Assembly (NCBI RefSeq): GCF_004027225.2 | Contig: NC_044278.2 | Coordinates: 102,292,743-102,356,742 of the forward strand | Length of the DNA stretch: 64,000 nt | Origin: Strigops habroptila | Lineage: Eukaryota; Chordata; Aves; Psittaciformes; Psittacidae | Direction of reading: 5' to 3' | Shown here: positions 13,252-25,494 of the stretch, one piece after another | Position numbering within the stretch: the stretch's first letter is position 1 | How the letters are laid out: every line of letters starts with the position of its first letter | Translations under genes and position numbers: made by a program | The notes under the pieces: generated by a model | What the model saw: only the letters and a program-made list of their open reading frames with translations | Database searches by the model: none | Told to the model about the DNA's origin: nothing

Positions 13252-16200
13252 AACTGAATACCTCAGTAGCAATACATGACAGTTTTGCAAGCAAAAAGAT
13301 TCTTGAAGTATTGCTGCCAAATCTAGGACTTTATTTGTCTACTCTGCATGTTTGAGGGAGACACCTAAAGTTTGAGAAACTTTAAAGATCCTAATTACTA
13401 ATGAATTGCAACATATTTATTTTTAAGTTAGCTAAGAGAATAGGAAAACAAAGCTCCTCTATCTGTGCCCCAGATCCTCCTTCATAATTTCAAAGGAGCA
13501 GCCACACAAACTTTAGAAATCCTCTTGCTACAGTCCTAGAAAAAGCTTTTAATGTCTTTTAAATGTCTGTCCCTCTTTTGCCTTCATTTGGGAAATTTAC
13601 ATTCAAAAACTTAAGTATTTTAAGTTTGAACTATTGTATCAGAGAAAATATTAATGTCTGCAATAACGCCAATTACTGTCTCACCCTACCTGCTACAGTC
13701 AGTCCCTAATTCACACTGTGAAGGTTAGCATTTTAACACAATTGTTTTCTGGCATCATGAAAAATACTAGGACTCCATCATACAAGAATATGAAAATATA
13801 GCAAATCAGTGTTCAATTGTAGTTTCAGTCCAGTTTGTCCATGAATTATTCAGGGTTCACACCGTGGGTTTATTTTAAAAATGCATTTCCAATATAGCTT
13901 TCTCTGCCTGCATTTCAGCCAGTATCAAAAACTGAGCAGTTTTTATGCTACATCTTTACTGTAAAAGACCAAACTTGTTTGATTTCCAGGAACACTGTCA
14001 TTTCAAAGTACACTGTGTAATTTCATCATTATATCTGCTATTTCATGCTATACTTCTGTCAAACTCCAGATTCTATCCAATTTTTAACAAACTAGCAAGC
14101 GACTCCCTCAGATTACACCATCAGCTTTACAAATCCTCAGCCTCTGTTGAAAAGTCAAGAAATAGCTGATTCTTTCTGCTTCTTCCACTGCTCTTCAATA
14201 CACTAGAGTCAACGTGAGAACCCACCTCCATTTCTCCACTGGAAATAGGCAAGCGAAAGGTTGCAAGCTTTGCCACATTCAGCAGCAAGACATGTGAAGA
14301 GCTCCCTCAGTGTGAAGAAAAGCCAGAGCTGACCTCCAGTAACTCCAGACAGCTGGTACAGCTGCAATCACCCATTATCCAAACAAAGCACTGGAGCTGG
14401 TGCTGGTAACCGGTAACCTTGCTGGGACACAAATACAGCACCAGATGCTCTACTCCTAGTCTGGCTGAAGCACCGTCAGGGCCAGGCAGCTCAAGCTGCA
14501 AGCAGGAGCAGGCTTACGGCAGCAACCCCAGACCTGAGCAGGGCTGAAGATGCTGCTGGGAATAACAAAGTTTATCTTTGAAACTGCTGCCCTTCTACTG
14601 CTGGTATGTGCTATGCAGCCTAGCCAAATCACTTAAAGATGCTCAAAGCTACAATTTAGGCTTTCTATTGGCACACTGATATCCAACTGAGCACTCCAGA
14701 TAGCAGAAGCTTCTCCAGAACGTTTACCTTTATCTAGCTTTATGAAGACTATCTTTCTACTGAAGTGCAATGGTTTGGCTATATCGATCAGCCTTCTTAT
14801 GCCATTACTAAAAATTCTGTACTCCAGTGCTAAGCCATCTTTATACCACTCATTTCTACAGGTACCACAGCAATTTCAAGATGGCTTTCAACTATACAGC
14901 TTCCTATTGTCCAGAAACACACATCTAGTGGAGGGACCAAGACGACAAGAAAAAATATTCCACAGGAACAATCAAAAGAAAACCATCAGAATGAAGTAAG
15001 CTCAGTGGAGCAGAGGCCAGTTTTCTTGGCAGCAGCTCCTACTAAGAATAGAATGCTCTAGAAGTGGTAAGTATAACTATTGCCTTCAGAAGAAAACACC
15101 ACCAGCTTCCTTAAACTAACTTCCCTATATAACAAGCAATAAAATTAAGACTAACAAAAAAGATGCAGCTTACATAGGTACAAAGGAAAAAAAAAAAAAA
15201 AAAGTAATTCCATCTTGCCTATAGAACCAAAAAGAATGTTCACTACATACTCCATTTCTGTTCAAAGAAGGGACATTCATTTGTTACAGTGATGAAAGCT
15301 CAGCAAATACCTAAACAGCCAAGGCAGTTATACTGTATTTGGCACCTGGCCTTCTCCATGAGAAGTAGAAGGCTTTTATCCTCCTTCTGCCAAACATTTG
15401 GCAAACCATAAATTCTCACTTGCTTCTTGAAGACCATGGTAGTTCAGAGCATAAAAAAAGAAAAGTGATTTATCATAAGCAATCCATAGGAGAAGTTCTT
15501 CAGAAGTGGGCACACTTCACCACACAAGCAGTTTGGCATTAAAAAAAAACAGAGAAGTCTAAACTGAAAAGAAAAATCTTAGTCCTTAGAAAGTTTTTAT
15601 TCTCATATGTTTAATAATTTACATTAGACCCTGCATTCAATTTGTCTATCAAGATCTTTCCTGTGTAACAATTGGCGAGCACACACTGTCAAGTGCTCTG
15701 CACACAGCATTATTAGAATGACAAAACTTCTGAATTTTATGTCTTTTCTCTCCTAAAGCATTGATTATAACTTCAGGAAAGTAAGTTTAGACAACATAGC
15801 AAAGTCTTGAATTGGTTATTTTTTGTCAAAAAAACATGCCTTTCTGTTGTGTAACTACTATCCATGCATTGAAGTTGCATATATTTTCAGCACGCTCTTC
15901 CTTGGAGAGAAGCAACAACTTCCTTAGAAAAGTAGAAAGGTTGACGAGGCAGGTCTGAGAAAAGATGGACGTGCAAGGGAACTAGAAATCCAGCAAGGAA
16001 AAAAAACGCTAACATGTTATGTAAGCACATATGTGAAAACAAGAAGAAATTTCTAAATTCCATCAACATTAATGTCAGAAGCTACATCCTGGCAATTCTG
16101 GAAAGAAATTAAAACAAAACATCTTGAGAAATTCAGAAGACGTTTTCTACTTTTTTATGCACACATTACCTAATAAGTTTTTGCTTGGTGAGTAACACTG

Positions 16201-16817
16201 CAGCTTAATGTGACAACTGCAATTAAAAATAAATATCTTCTTATATAATTCTTCTCCCACAGCATTTTAACAGAAAGCAGGCTTCCCATCAGATGCAGGC
16301 ACCAAAGAGGGGGAAAAAACCCCAAGGTAGTTATTTTTGCGTCTTACTTATTACAAAGACATTTTTCAGAAACAAAGGATCTCACCACAGCTGAAGTGTC
16401 TGAGTACTACTGTGATGAACTCAACACACATGCTTCAACAGGATCGGTGGGTTTGGGATGGTTTTAGTTTAATGCTCGTAGTGTCTAATACTAGCACTAT
16501 CTGAACACTAACACAAGCAATATCTGAAAAGATGGCATTCCTGATATTTTCATTCCAACATTATACTAACCAGTAAACAAATACTGTAATATACCTTGCT
16601 GCTTCTTTTATGAACTTAGTACCAGCACTGATCATCTTGGAAACTGTTCTTAATATAAAAAAGGGTTACAGGAATGTGATATATTGCCCCAGAAGTTAAT
16701 GGGCTAAAGCAGGATCACAACAGATTTTTGTTGACATATTTTTCAAAACAACAATTTAAAGACTTCTGGCAAGATACTAAAACATGGATTGAAATTATTC
16801 ACTTTCTAGTATCCCCG

Positions 16818-16908
16818 CTCAAAAAACAAACAAACAAACAAGCAAACAAAAAAAAACCAGAAAAAAAAAAAAAAAAACCACCACCAAAAAAACCAAGAAA
16901 CAAAAAAC
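16818..16908 (+). repeat. A-rich low-complexity tract with (CAAA)n
   Basis: Contains five or more CAAA units followed by long A runs and CCACCACCAAAAAAACC. Simple-sequence DNA without coding meaning; the Lys/Asn/Pro-rich frame across it is an artefact. Confidence 0.9.
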
Positions 16909-18419
16909 TGTGTTACAATTATTTTTATGCTGGGGGAAAAAAGCTCTTGTACAGAGGCAATCTTTATTTAAACTCCCAGCACTGCAACAGAGCAGGCACT
17001 TTTCACCTCAGCACAGCTTGGTAAACTGAATCATAGGTTTGTTGCATACATGTGCATACAAAGGACAAGGTGTTATCTCAGCTAGGTATAAAGCAATAAA
17101 AAAACACAGCGCCATATCTCCAGTGGAATTTTACACAGAGATAGCTATCCTAGTATTGAGACAAGAACAATAAAAGTTTTATACAACGCCTATCTATGGC
17201 AAGTCATTTAAGACTTGTGTCCTTTCAGTCTCCTAGAAGCACAGAGGTGTCAGAAGAGCTTATGGTTGTCCTACTTTTTTTTGTACTGACATGTTTGTAT
17301 CAGGAAATAGTAATGTGCTTGTACACCTCTGTAACAGTTCCGAAGCACTATGCATAGGTTACTTTCGCTACAGTGCTGCTACTGTTGCAACTTGTTAGGG
17401 AAAGTAGATTCTCTGGTGTATCTCTGTCTCTCTCATTTAATGCAGTGTTTTTGAAACACACGCTGGGAATCAGGGAAATAGAGACAACAAAGAAAGTGAA
17501 CAACACCCCCAGGCATGAGAGGTAAAAGTAAAAGCACATGCCTGGGTTAGGATGCCGTGACAGAAAGCACAATACGAGGGCAGGCAGCATAAATGAACCA
17601 AGTTGGCTGAAAGGCAGACAGGGAGCAGAACAGTTTGGGAAATGCTGCCTTATTTACAAACACTCCCACTAGGCGATGAGATATTCATGGGCAAGCAAAG
17701 GAAAACAGCAATCTTTACGGTAATATTAAATGACTGAGCTCTTTTGGTTTTGGTTTGGGTTTTTGTTTTTTTTAATTTATCTCACATATCATAGAAGCAT
17801 CTGATAACTTAAAAAAAACCCCCACACCAATAGGTGCCATCCTTTCGCTCTGTAAAACTCTCAGTAGAGAGTCTTGAGTAGCAGGATTCCTCCTCATGGA
17901 CCAAGTCCAAAAGCACAGTGATAATACAAATGAAACCTCATACTTTTTCTAAAGTCAGAGCTACTCTGTTATCAGAAACAGCAATTCAAAGTAATGCAAT
18001 TACTTAATATCATAGCTTTCCAAGCAAACCTTCTCCAAAAGCCTTCACAATTCCTATCAGATTGCACTGAATTATTCAATAAACTGCATCAAAATTCTCA
18101 AAGCATAAGCTTTTGGTTTTTAATAGCCTTCTAAAACTTAACTTTTTTTTATATGTAAATAGTTGTATGAAATGTGCGCAGATAACCTGAACAGAATGTT
18201 AGGACACTTTTCACACCAGCTGGGGAGAATGCATAAAAGAAAGGAAAAGAAAGGTCTTCCTGCCAGTTACATCTGCATTAGAGCAACTGAAGTTGAGGGA
18301 GTCTACCCACAGACGACAGGAATTGCATAACAGATAACCAACCTGACAACAGCTTGCACAATGCATGTCCCTGCTCTCACTTTTATATATCTGTACTTTG
18401 TTTCTAAATCTCTATTCTC

Positions 18420-18487
18420 AAGTTGGTTGGTTTTTTTGGTTTGGGTTTTGTTTTTTGTTTTTTCGTTTTTTTGGGGTTTTTTTAAAA
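18420..18487 (+). repeat. T/G-rich low-complexity tract
   Basis: Runs of T broken by GG and GGGG in PAN3 intron 1; a similar shorter tract is at about 17,743-17,775. In the PAN3 pre-mRNA these are A/C-rich. Confidence 0.85.
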
Positions 18488-20724
18488 AATCAGGAGCAAA
18501 AGGCTGATAGGAATCAAAATAAAAAATACAAATAAGTTCTAAGTATGAAGTATCTTTGAAGCTCAAACAAAACAATCACATAATCAGAATTCTTTTAAAT
18601 CCTGGAAGACTCATGGAACAAACACACACGTGCACACACATACAGAGCGTGATCTATTCCAACTCATCTCCAATACGCATTGATTCACCACACCGTTTTC
18701 TGCTGGTGTAATGCATTACATCTTTACTAGAAAGCAACAGATGAGGAAAACATCAGCTCACTATCTAAATTCCTCCTTTTCATCAGCTGCCTCAGCACCA
18801 AGATTACTTTTTTTCTACTTTGGAGGTTCTAGAGAAGTGCTTCTACCTGTGTTTATCACCCACCCCTCACTTACCATTTGTCCACTTTTCCCGCAGCAGT
18901 CTAAATTTGCTTCTAGGTGGTTCCTTACACATGGAACTCTTTCTGAGCTGGTCCCCAAGGTCACTATTTTCTGGGCATTCAAATCCTTCCTGAAGGCCCA
19001 CTCCTACAGTGATACCTACAAAAAATCAGTTATCTAATACCTGCTAGATAGAAACTAAATGGGGATGCTCTGTATCTTAAAAACACATTATCAAAACTTC
19101 AAATTATTAAGATATAATATATAAAGTTCACTCACATAACGTAACTATCCCCCCACATACTCCTTTTCATCTTCACTTTTGAAGCAGAAAAACAATTACA
19201 ACAGTAATAGTGCTTTCTTTACATTCTTCAATACCCAACACAGGGTGGGTACTACCAGAAACAAATAATTACCAGTACTCCTCAGGAATCTGTAATTCCT
19301 GTGGAATATTTGGACTTTAAATGATTTCCAATACAATAAGGAAAGCCCACAAAGTATATAAACAGATACAATCAGTTTCAAAGCCAATTAATAGTGGATT
19401 TTTTAAAAAAGTTTCATATGTGAAAACTGCCCCTCAAAATCCCACATCACTTTGCAGACTGAGCAATTTTTCCTTCCCTCCTTTCTTTTTCCTTAGCTCC
19501 TCCTAATAATTTTCCTCCTCATTTCATTTCCACACGAAACACGTAAAAGGAAGAAGCAAATCCATGTCTATAACTTCCCAATTCCTGGAGTTGACATACA
19601 AGACAAAAAGTCATCAAGTGAAATCAGTAACTTTCATTTTCTCCTATGCATTTCTAGCCGGTTATTGTTTTTACTCTTCAACTCTCAGTTGTCTCTCAAC
19701 TGTCTTCAAATGTCTCAAATGTCTCTTCAATTCTCAGAATTGTCTCCCCATTTCTTAAAAACATTCAGAGGAAAACAAGATGAAATTGTATCATGTATCA
19801 ACTCCTGGAAAAGGCATCAGGAAAATCAGAATGGGAAACATCTCTCTAAAAAGAAAACTGAGGCATGCAGCAACTAATACAGCATCACTTGCAAAAAGTA
19901 CAAACAAGTTCGGAAAAAGAATTCTCAACCACACACTTTAACTGTAGTACAGTAATTCCGCTTACAAATGAAGAAGAAACAAACCCAGAGAAAAGTGACC
20001 AGTATGTGACATACCTCAACTACATTTATACGTAAAAGTTTGAGATAACTGCCTGTTTCTAAGTAGTTCAAGCAGTAAATACTGAAATGCTACCAAAGAT
20101 AAGAAAAATCCATATTTAGAATAATCCTGACCATTGTTTCATTGCATTAAGAAGTGTAATCCAACAGATTATCTTTAGTACCTGTTTTGCTGAATAGCTT
20201 ATCTTTCCATTTTTTTCCTATATCCACTGCTTCATTTGTTTATAAATGAATGGACTGGTAAAGACTTAAAACACATTTCAAAAAGCAGGAAATATAAAAA
20301 AGCCTTTCCACTCCAAACCTAGCTCATTTATGGATTTCACAAAACCTACACTGTAATGCTCACTAAGCTAAGCACTAAGCGATTGCACACAGAGCTGCTA
20401 CAGCGGTGGCCACTATCCACTACTGCTATGACCAGCCACATGACACACGGATGGTGGGCTGCAAAAACAGCATCATGCTTTTATTAGGCTAACCCAACAC
20501 AATCCAAGACCTTTCCACCTTCACATAGGCTGGCAACAAAGTCTATTCACAGACAGGCTTTCCCAGTATCTGCAGAGAACCCCGGAGCAAGGCCACTTAG
20601 GGAAATATTGCAGGCACCTCACAGAAATATTTTGACTACAGATTTCCTAGGAGGACTCCGAGAAAGGGTTTCTGGCAGAGAACCAGATGAAAACGTCTCA
20701 GAAGAAAGGGTGAGCTAACCTCTG

Positions 20725-20865
20725 TCATGGGGATCTCGGGCAGCAGCACCGCAGCAGTGGCCAGCTCCGCCGCCAGCAGCGGCGCCCACCCACTGATGCT
20801 GCCGCTGCGGTCCGGGGCTGGAGAGCACCGGGAGCTCCTTAGCTCAGCGCCTCTGGGTTTAAATC
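20725..20865. promoter_or_regulatory. Small CpG-rich patch in PAN3 intron 1
   Basis: About 11 CpG dinucleotides in 130 bp, isolated in an AT-rich intron and rich in CAG/CCG/GCC triplets. On the minus strand it ends at ATGACAGAG|GTTAGC, a usable donor at 20,720. It could be an alternative first exon or promoter of PAN3, a noncoding RNA start, or an orphan CpG island. If spliced to exon 2 its own ATG would run out of frame into a stop, so it could only serve as a 5' untranslated exon. Confidence 0.4.
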
Positions 20866-21510
20866 ACATTTACAGGAACCAAAGGCAAGAGGAAAGAGTG
20901 AGTGCTATGTATCATATGCTCTATGCCAAAAAGCAGGGTGGAAGTTCACAAATGTTTAGAGACATACCTCAGCTCCTATCTATTTATATACAAAGTCTAC
21001 ACTCAAAACAATATTGCATCTGTTAAGCCACCTGAAGGCTAGCAAATACAATTGCAGTTGCTTGTGCAACTTTAACCTGTCCAACATATGTACAGACATG
21101 ATACATTTTAATACCACAATGACCTTTTCCTTCAGACCCTCCCTCAAGCAGCATCAGGAAGGGACACTGCCCTAGGAACAAGCCTGCAGCAAAGCAGGCT
21201 GCTGCTTTGTTTCTTACAGAAGTTGGAAAGTGCCAGAGAGAACAGAGAGCAGATAAAAGAAATCTTTCATGCTACTATGCCCCCTACCAATCCTCTCCTA
21301 GGCTATTCCTTACAATCCTATCAATCAATCATATCTTTTCCCCTAAATGCCAAGCATCAGTCATTTCCCCACCTGTGCTCCTTCTACAGCCTTCTCAGAT
21401 CTGGCACCACTGACACTGCTGCTCACTGGGCTGACATGTGGGACATACATGGGCAGATTTTGGCAGCTAACAAATCTAGAGGAAGCTTTTCCTAATTTTT
21501 TCTCTCTCTA

Positions 21511-21544
21511 CCCCCCCCCCACCCCCCCCCTTTTTTTTTTTTTT
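21511..21544 (+). repeat. Homopolymer tract C10-A-C9-T14
   Basis: Ten C, one A, nine C, then fourteen T. On the PAN3 sense strand this reads as 14 A followed by two very long G runs, able in principle to form a G-quadruplex. Lengths may be unreliable in sequencing. Confidence 0.9.
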
Positions 21545-24500
21545 GGTCACAAAGGTCATATTAATTATTTATTTGTTCTTTAAATCAAACTTCAGACAGG
21601 GAATACTTACTATGCTTCCTATTTTGCAGGCAGTCAGATGGCCACTTTATACCTGGAAGGTGAACCACACAGAAAGCTGAGCACTCACAGCTCTGGGGGA
21701 AGAAGTAGGAATGGCACTTTGAACACATGTGCTCCACATGTCAAGTAATTTGGGGGTGGTGGGCAGCAATGCTGTTTTCTGAGAGCAGACAGAGCTCATC
21801 ACCACAGTCAGTCTCATTCCCCAAGAACATGAAAAGCCACAGCCAGGCCAAAGCCACATTAGCCCACCACCTCATCTCTGACACTGGACAGCAGCAGATA
21901 CATGAACAAAAGCATAACCATGAGGCAAGGATAAAGCAGGATTTCCTAGCAGGCCCTCAGCCATATGTAGGGGAAGATGAGTCCAATTCAGAGATGATTT
22001 TTTCACATTTAATAATCTCAAGCAGAGTTTTCTTCCAAGAATATCTGATCACTTTTGGAATCCCTGTCAGATGTTAGTATCCAAAACATGTCTGGTGCAG
22101 AATAGCTTAATCACATGTCATGCAAGAAACTTCTCCTAGTTAGCTCTGAGGACATCACCTGCTCATTCCACTTCATACCCTCATATTGAAATACTTCCAC
22201 ACTGGAGTATTTCTTGTATTTTCACTGTTCATCTCCTCACCACTCAATATTCCTATCACTTATGTTGTGAAAATAAGTGGGTATTTGGGGAGCCTTTGTG
22301 ATTACCACAGAAAAACCTATAAGTAAATTAATAATCCTGTACTCAAAGAAGGATTAGAGTAACACACATTAGAATGAGGCACTGACCCACTTTAACAATA
22401 AATAGGACTACACAGTTAATTAGTCAATGAGCATTATCTGCTCTGTGCACTGAATGAGGCTGGGGTCCAGTGAGGAAGGAGGAAGAGAAGGTGGCATCCA
22501 CAGCCATATAACTGAAGACTAACAAATACTTCTGAATTCGGGAAAACAGCCTGTGAGACTGTACAGGTAGGCAATTTTTGGCAATGCCCAATTTCTTGTT
22601 CTTAAACTCAGAACTTTATTATTTAATACAACTTTGTGCATTACTTCCTACATCCATAGAAACAAAATTTTCATTCCATCCACATAGAAATCATACTGTT
22701 AACACCATGGGTCATCAGCAACATAAGGATTTTAGATATTAGATTGCCAGTACCTGTACAGATGCAGTCCAGATTTTGAATTTGTTTCTCAAATGTATAC
22801 CAAAGCAAGGAAGCTTAGAAGTGAGACTCGATCCACCCCCTGGCTCTTCAACTTTAATTTCTCTCTCCTTCCTTTCCTTACTCTTTCTTGCCAGTTAGTT
22901 CCTTCCTGTAAGATCTTCTACCAGACCAAGCTTTTGGCTCCTATAACTTCAAGGGAGATGGCTTTCCCAGCAGGTAACCACTTATAACACCAGAGTGGGT
23001 TTATCCGTTCTTGGTGCCCTCACTCCTCACAATGGGTGCAACTGCAGAGAGCTCTATGCAGTTTTAAACCTCTCACACATTCAATAGAATCCAGTTTTTC
23101 TAATAATTTCATTGTTCAGCAGTATCAACCTCTGAGCACACAAAAATTCTGAGGGATTTTTTCTTAGATTTAGGGCTTGGGGAAATTTTGGAACTTCTTA
23201 CAAGAAGAACTTTCATCTAGGAGCTTTTACCCCCAAGCTAAATTATACACCCTCTCCCCAAGCCTGAATCCCCTAGTTTAATAGATTTTAGTGATTTGCT
23301 TTTACATAGGGAAAAACTGTATTTCATGCCTAAACTCAATCCAAAAGAAAAACGAACAAAGATCAGCTTATAGCTGCTGAATCTCTCTAAGATATTTCTA
23401 CCTGTAAAAAAATAAAAAGGGCAAGAAAGACTTCCACTTGAACTGAAGCTTGACAAAATCATCAAAATCTGAAAATAATGTCTTTTAATAGAAAGTATTA
23501 AGCAATTTTATATTACAGGCTCCTCCTGGAAGGCTGCACATGACAGTGATGGGTTAATGTAAGACACTGACAAGCTACCAACTAGAGAGATAATACTCTT
23601 CAGTGGCACAAGCTCGCCACACCTGGCAAAACAGCAGTTGCAGGTTCCCGAAACACATATCAAGCACTAAAAACCTACATACAGGATGTTCAGCATGGTT
23701 GCATGTTAATTTCAGAAAAAATATTGCTGTGACCATTTAGTAGTTGAGTCATTTCATGTAAACAAACGCCAGATTTATGACAGAAATCAATAATGCAACC
23801 AAGCTTGATATACCCATTAAAAGGGGCATGACTTTTCTGAAGGAGCATCTTTTCCTAGCTGCCAAGTGCTGCTTTACCTACAAAACGAATGGTTATTCAA
23901 ATCAGTTTACTGCAACATCTAACTATCGGGCCGCACATTAGGAAGATGAGTAACCAGCCAGTAACAGAAATGCCACTCTGCACAGCATATCGGCGATCTG
24001 AACTCTCACCATCTGAGAAGGGGCTGTCTATGAAGGCTGAAGAAGCCTTGGAAAGCAAAACCTTCTACACAATTTCTGCTCACAGTAGCAGATAACGCAG
24101 ATATAAAATTATTCTATATCTCTTAATGCAAGACTTCAGTGGGAACATTTAAAACTTCCAAGACCTGAAACTCAGCAGAGGTCGTTAGGAAGTGCCCATG
24201 CAAGGGTACTACCCCGGAAAGCACAGCCTCACTGCCACTGCCCTCCTCCCAGCCCCGCTTCGGGCACGGAGGTCCGGCCAACCTGCAGCAGCCCCGGTGC
24301 CCCCACAGCCAACCGCGGGGAACCCCTTCCCACACACACCTGCCCGCTCCTTCCTGTCAGCACCGGCCGGGTCCCCGCTACGTGCCTCCGGCACAGCCCC
24401 GTCCCGCCCGCCCGGGACCAACCACCAGGGCGCTCAGCACCGGCCGAACCCGTGGGCAAGGCGGCGGGGCGGGCGGCCCGGGGACCACCGCCGCCACCAT

Positions 24501-24634
24501 GACTGTTGTTATTTGTTTCCGGTAGCACCACAGCGTGTCGGGGAGCAGGAACAACGCGTCGCCCGCCCCCCGCCGCCCCGCTCCCGGCAGCGCCCCCGCC
24601 CCACCCCACCGCCGGGCCGCCCCGCCGCACTCAC

Positions 24635-25064
24635 TCGCCAGCCGCGGGCCATCCAGCCCCCCGCCGCCGCCGCCGCCTCCCGCCCCCAGCTCGGCTTTCT
24701 TAGGCCCCACCACCGCCGCCGCCGCCGCCGGGCCCGAGCTGGCCCCGTGCGGCGGGTAGCCAGGCCCGCCGGCGGCGGCGGCCGGGGGGATGCCGAGCGG
24801 GAGCCCGCCGAGGGGGGCGGCGGGCCCGGGTCCGGCGGGGGCGGCGCCCGGCTCCTCATGCAGGAACTGGCACTCCTCGCCGTAGAAGCAGGTCTTGTCC
24901 TTCGCGTAGTAACGGCAGAACTTCAGCTTCACGGCGCCGCCGCCGCCGCCACAGCCGGCCCCCGCCCCGCCGGCCGCCGGACCCGCCACGCCGACCCCTG
25001 CCGCCGGAGGCGGTGGCCCCACCACCGGCGACGGCGACGAGCGGGGCAGGCCGCTGCTGTTCAT
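24635..25064 (-). CDS. PAN3: PAN3 coding exon 1: N-terminus with CCCH zinc finger
   Basis: 143 codons plus one base. The start ATG (complement of 25,062-25,064) is the first in-frame ATG of an open GC-rich reading frame and has G at -3. The protein begins MNSSGLPRSS, is rich in Pro, Ala and Gly, then has KLKFCRYYAKDKTCFYGEEC and QFLH. This is a C-x8-C-x5-C-x3-H zinc finger with C50, C59, C65 and H69, the poly(A)-binding finger of PAN3. After it comes more Gly/Ala/Pro sequence, a GPKKAELG stretch and an eight-glycine run before LDGPRLA. The donor is A|GTGAGT, leaving phase 1. The reading frame stays open upstream of the ATG without another ATG, so a non-AUG extension cannot be excluded. Low-complexity runs usually vary in length between species. 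Confidence 0.93.
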
Positions 25065-25330
25065 GGCAACCGCCCCGCCGCCGCCGCCGGGGTCGGCACC
25101 ATGGGGAAGGAGGGCGGGCGGGAGGGGGCGGGGAGGGGGAAGGGGCGCGGGAACCGCCGTCACCCCGGACTCCGGCTGCGGAAGGGGGAGGAGGGGGCGA
25201 CTCCGCGCCTCTTAAAGGGGCCGCGCGGCCCGCGGCGGGGGCGGCGGCGCCTCCTCAGTGGTCCCGGCGCTCAGGGTTGTTTATGCCATTTTCCTCTTCC
25301 TGAGCGGCCGCACGGGCGCGCCTGCGCCGG

Positions 25331-25348
25331 CGCGGGGCATGATGGGTA
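25331..25348 (-). promoter_or_regulatory. ZNF143/STAF binding site (SBS)
   Basis: On the minus strand the 18 bases read TACCCATCATGCCCCGCG. Every position fits the published SBS consensus as I know it (YWCCCRNMATSCMYYRCR). It lies about 270 bp upstream of the PAN3 start codon inside the CpG island, the usual position of ZNF143 sites in housekeeping promoters. Occupancy is inferred. Confidence 0.6.
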
Positions 25349-25454
25349 GCGCCGCCGGGCCGGGGCCGGGCCGCTGGGTGCTGGGGCCGGGAGCGGGCGG
25401 AAGAGCGACGGGCAGGGGCTGCGGAGCTGCGGGCGGCTGAGCGTGGTGTGCGGC

Positions 25455-25494
25455 GGGCAGAGGGAGCCGGCCGTGGGCAGAGGGAGCCGGCCGT
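25455..25494 (+). repeat. Exact 20-bp tandem duplication in CpG island
   Basis: The unit GGGCAGAGGGAGCCGGCCGT occurs twice back to back with no mismatch, about 390 bp upstream of the PAN3 ATG. It is probably a recent slippage event; length polymorphism would be expected. Confidence 0.9.

Larger units (their letters stand above)
11908..24634 (-). other. PAN3: PAN3 intron 1
   Basis: About 12.7 kb. It holds a possible broken gene copy at 13.05-13.25 kb, an A/CAAA-rich tract near 16.8 kb, T/G-rich tracts near 17.7 and 18.4 kb, a CpG-rich patch at 20.73-20.86 kb and a long C/T homopolymer tract at 21.5 kb. No CR1 was recognised here. The last 400 bp belong to the CpG island. Confidence 0.75.
1..25350 (-). 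other. PAN3: PAN3 gene, 5' portion (exons 1-3, partial)
   Basis: PAN3 is the regulatory subunit of the cytoplasmic PAN2-PAN3 poly(A) nuclease, which shortens mRNA tails. In the known family the N-terminal CCCH finger binds poly(A), a PAM2 motif binds PABPC1, and a pseudokinase plus C-terminal domain dimerise and hold PAN2. Seen here are only the first three coding exons, each joining the next with matching phase (1, 0, 1) and giving a continuous protein that follows the vertebrate PAN3 N-terminus. PAM2, pseudokinase and C-terminal exons must lie left of position 1. The gene is divergent from FLT3 to the right, the same neighbour as in human. The right limit is set by the CpG island; the true transcription start is not visible. 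Confidence 0.9.

Noticed and set aside
24192..25349. 385-codon open frame on the plus strand
   Set aside because: It overlaps PAN3 exon 1 antisense in a CpG island, where stop codons are rare. Composition is Arg/Pro/Gly without domains; it is a shadow.
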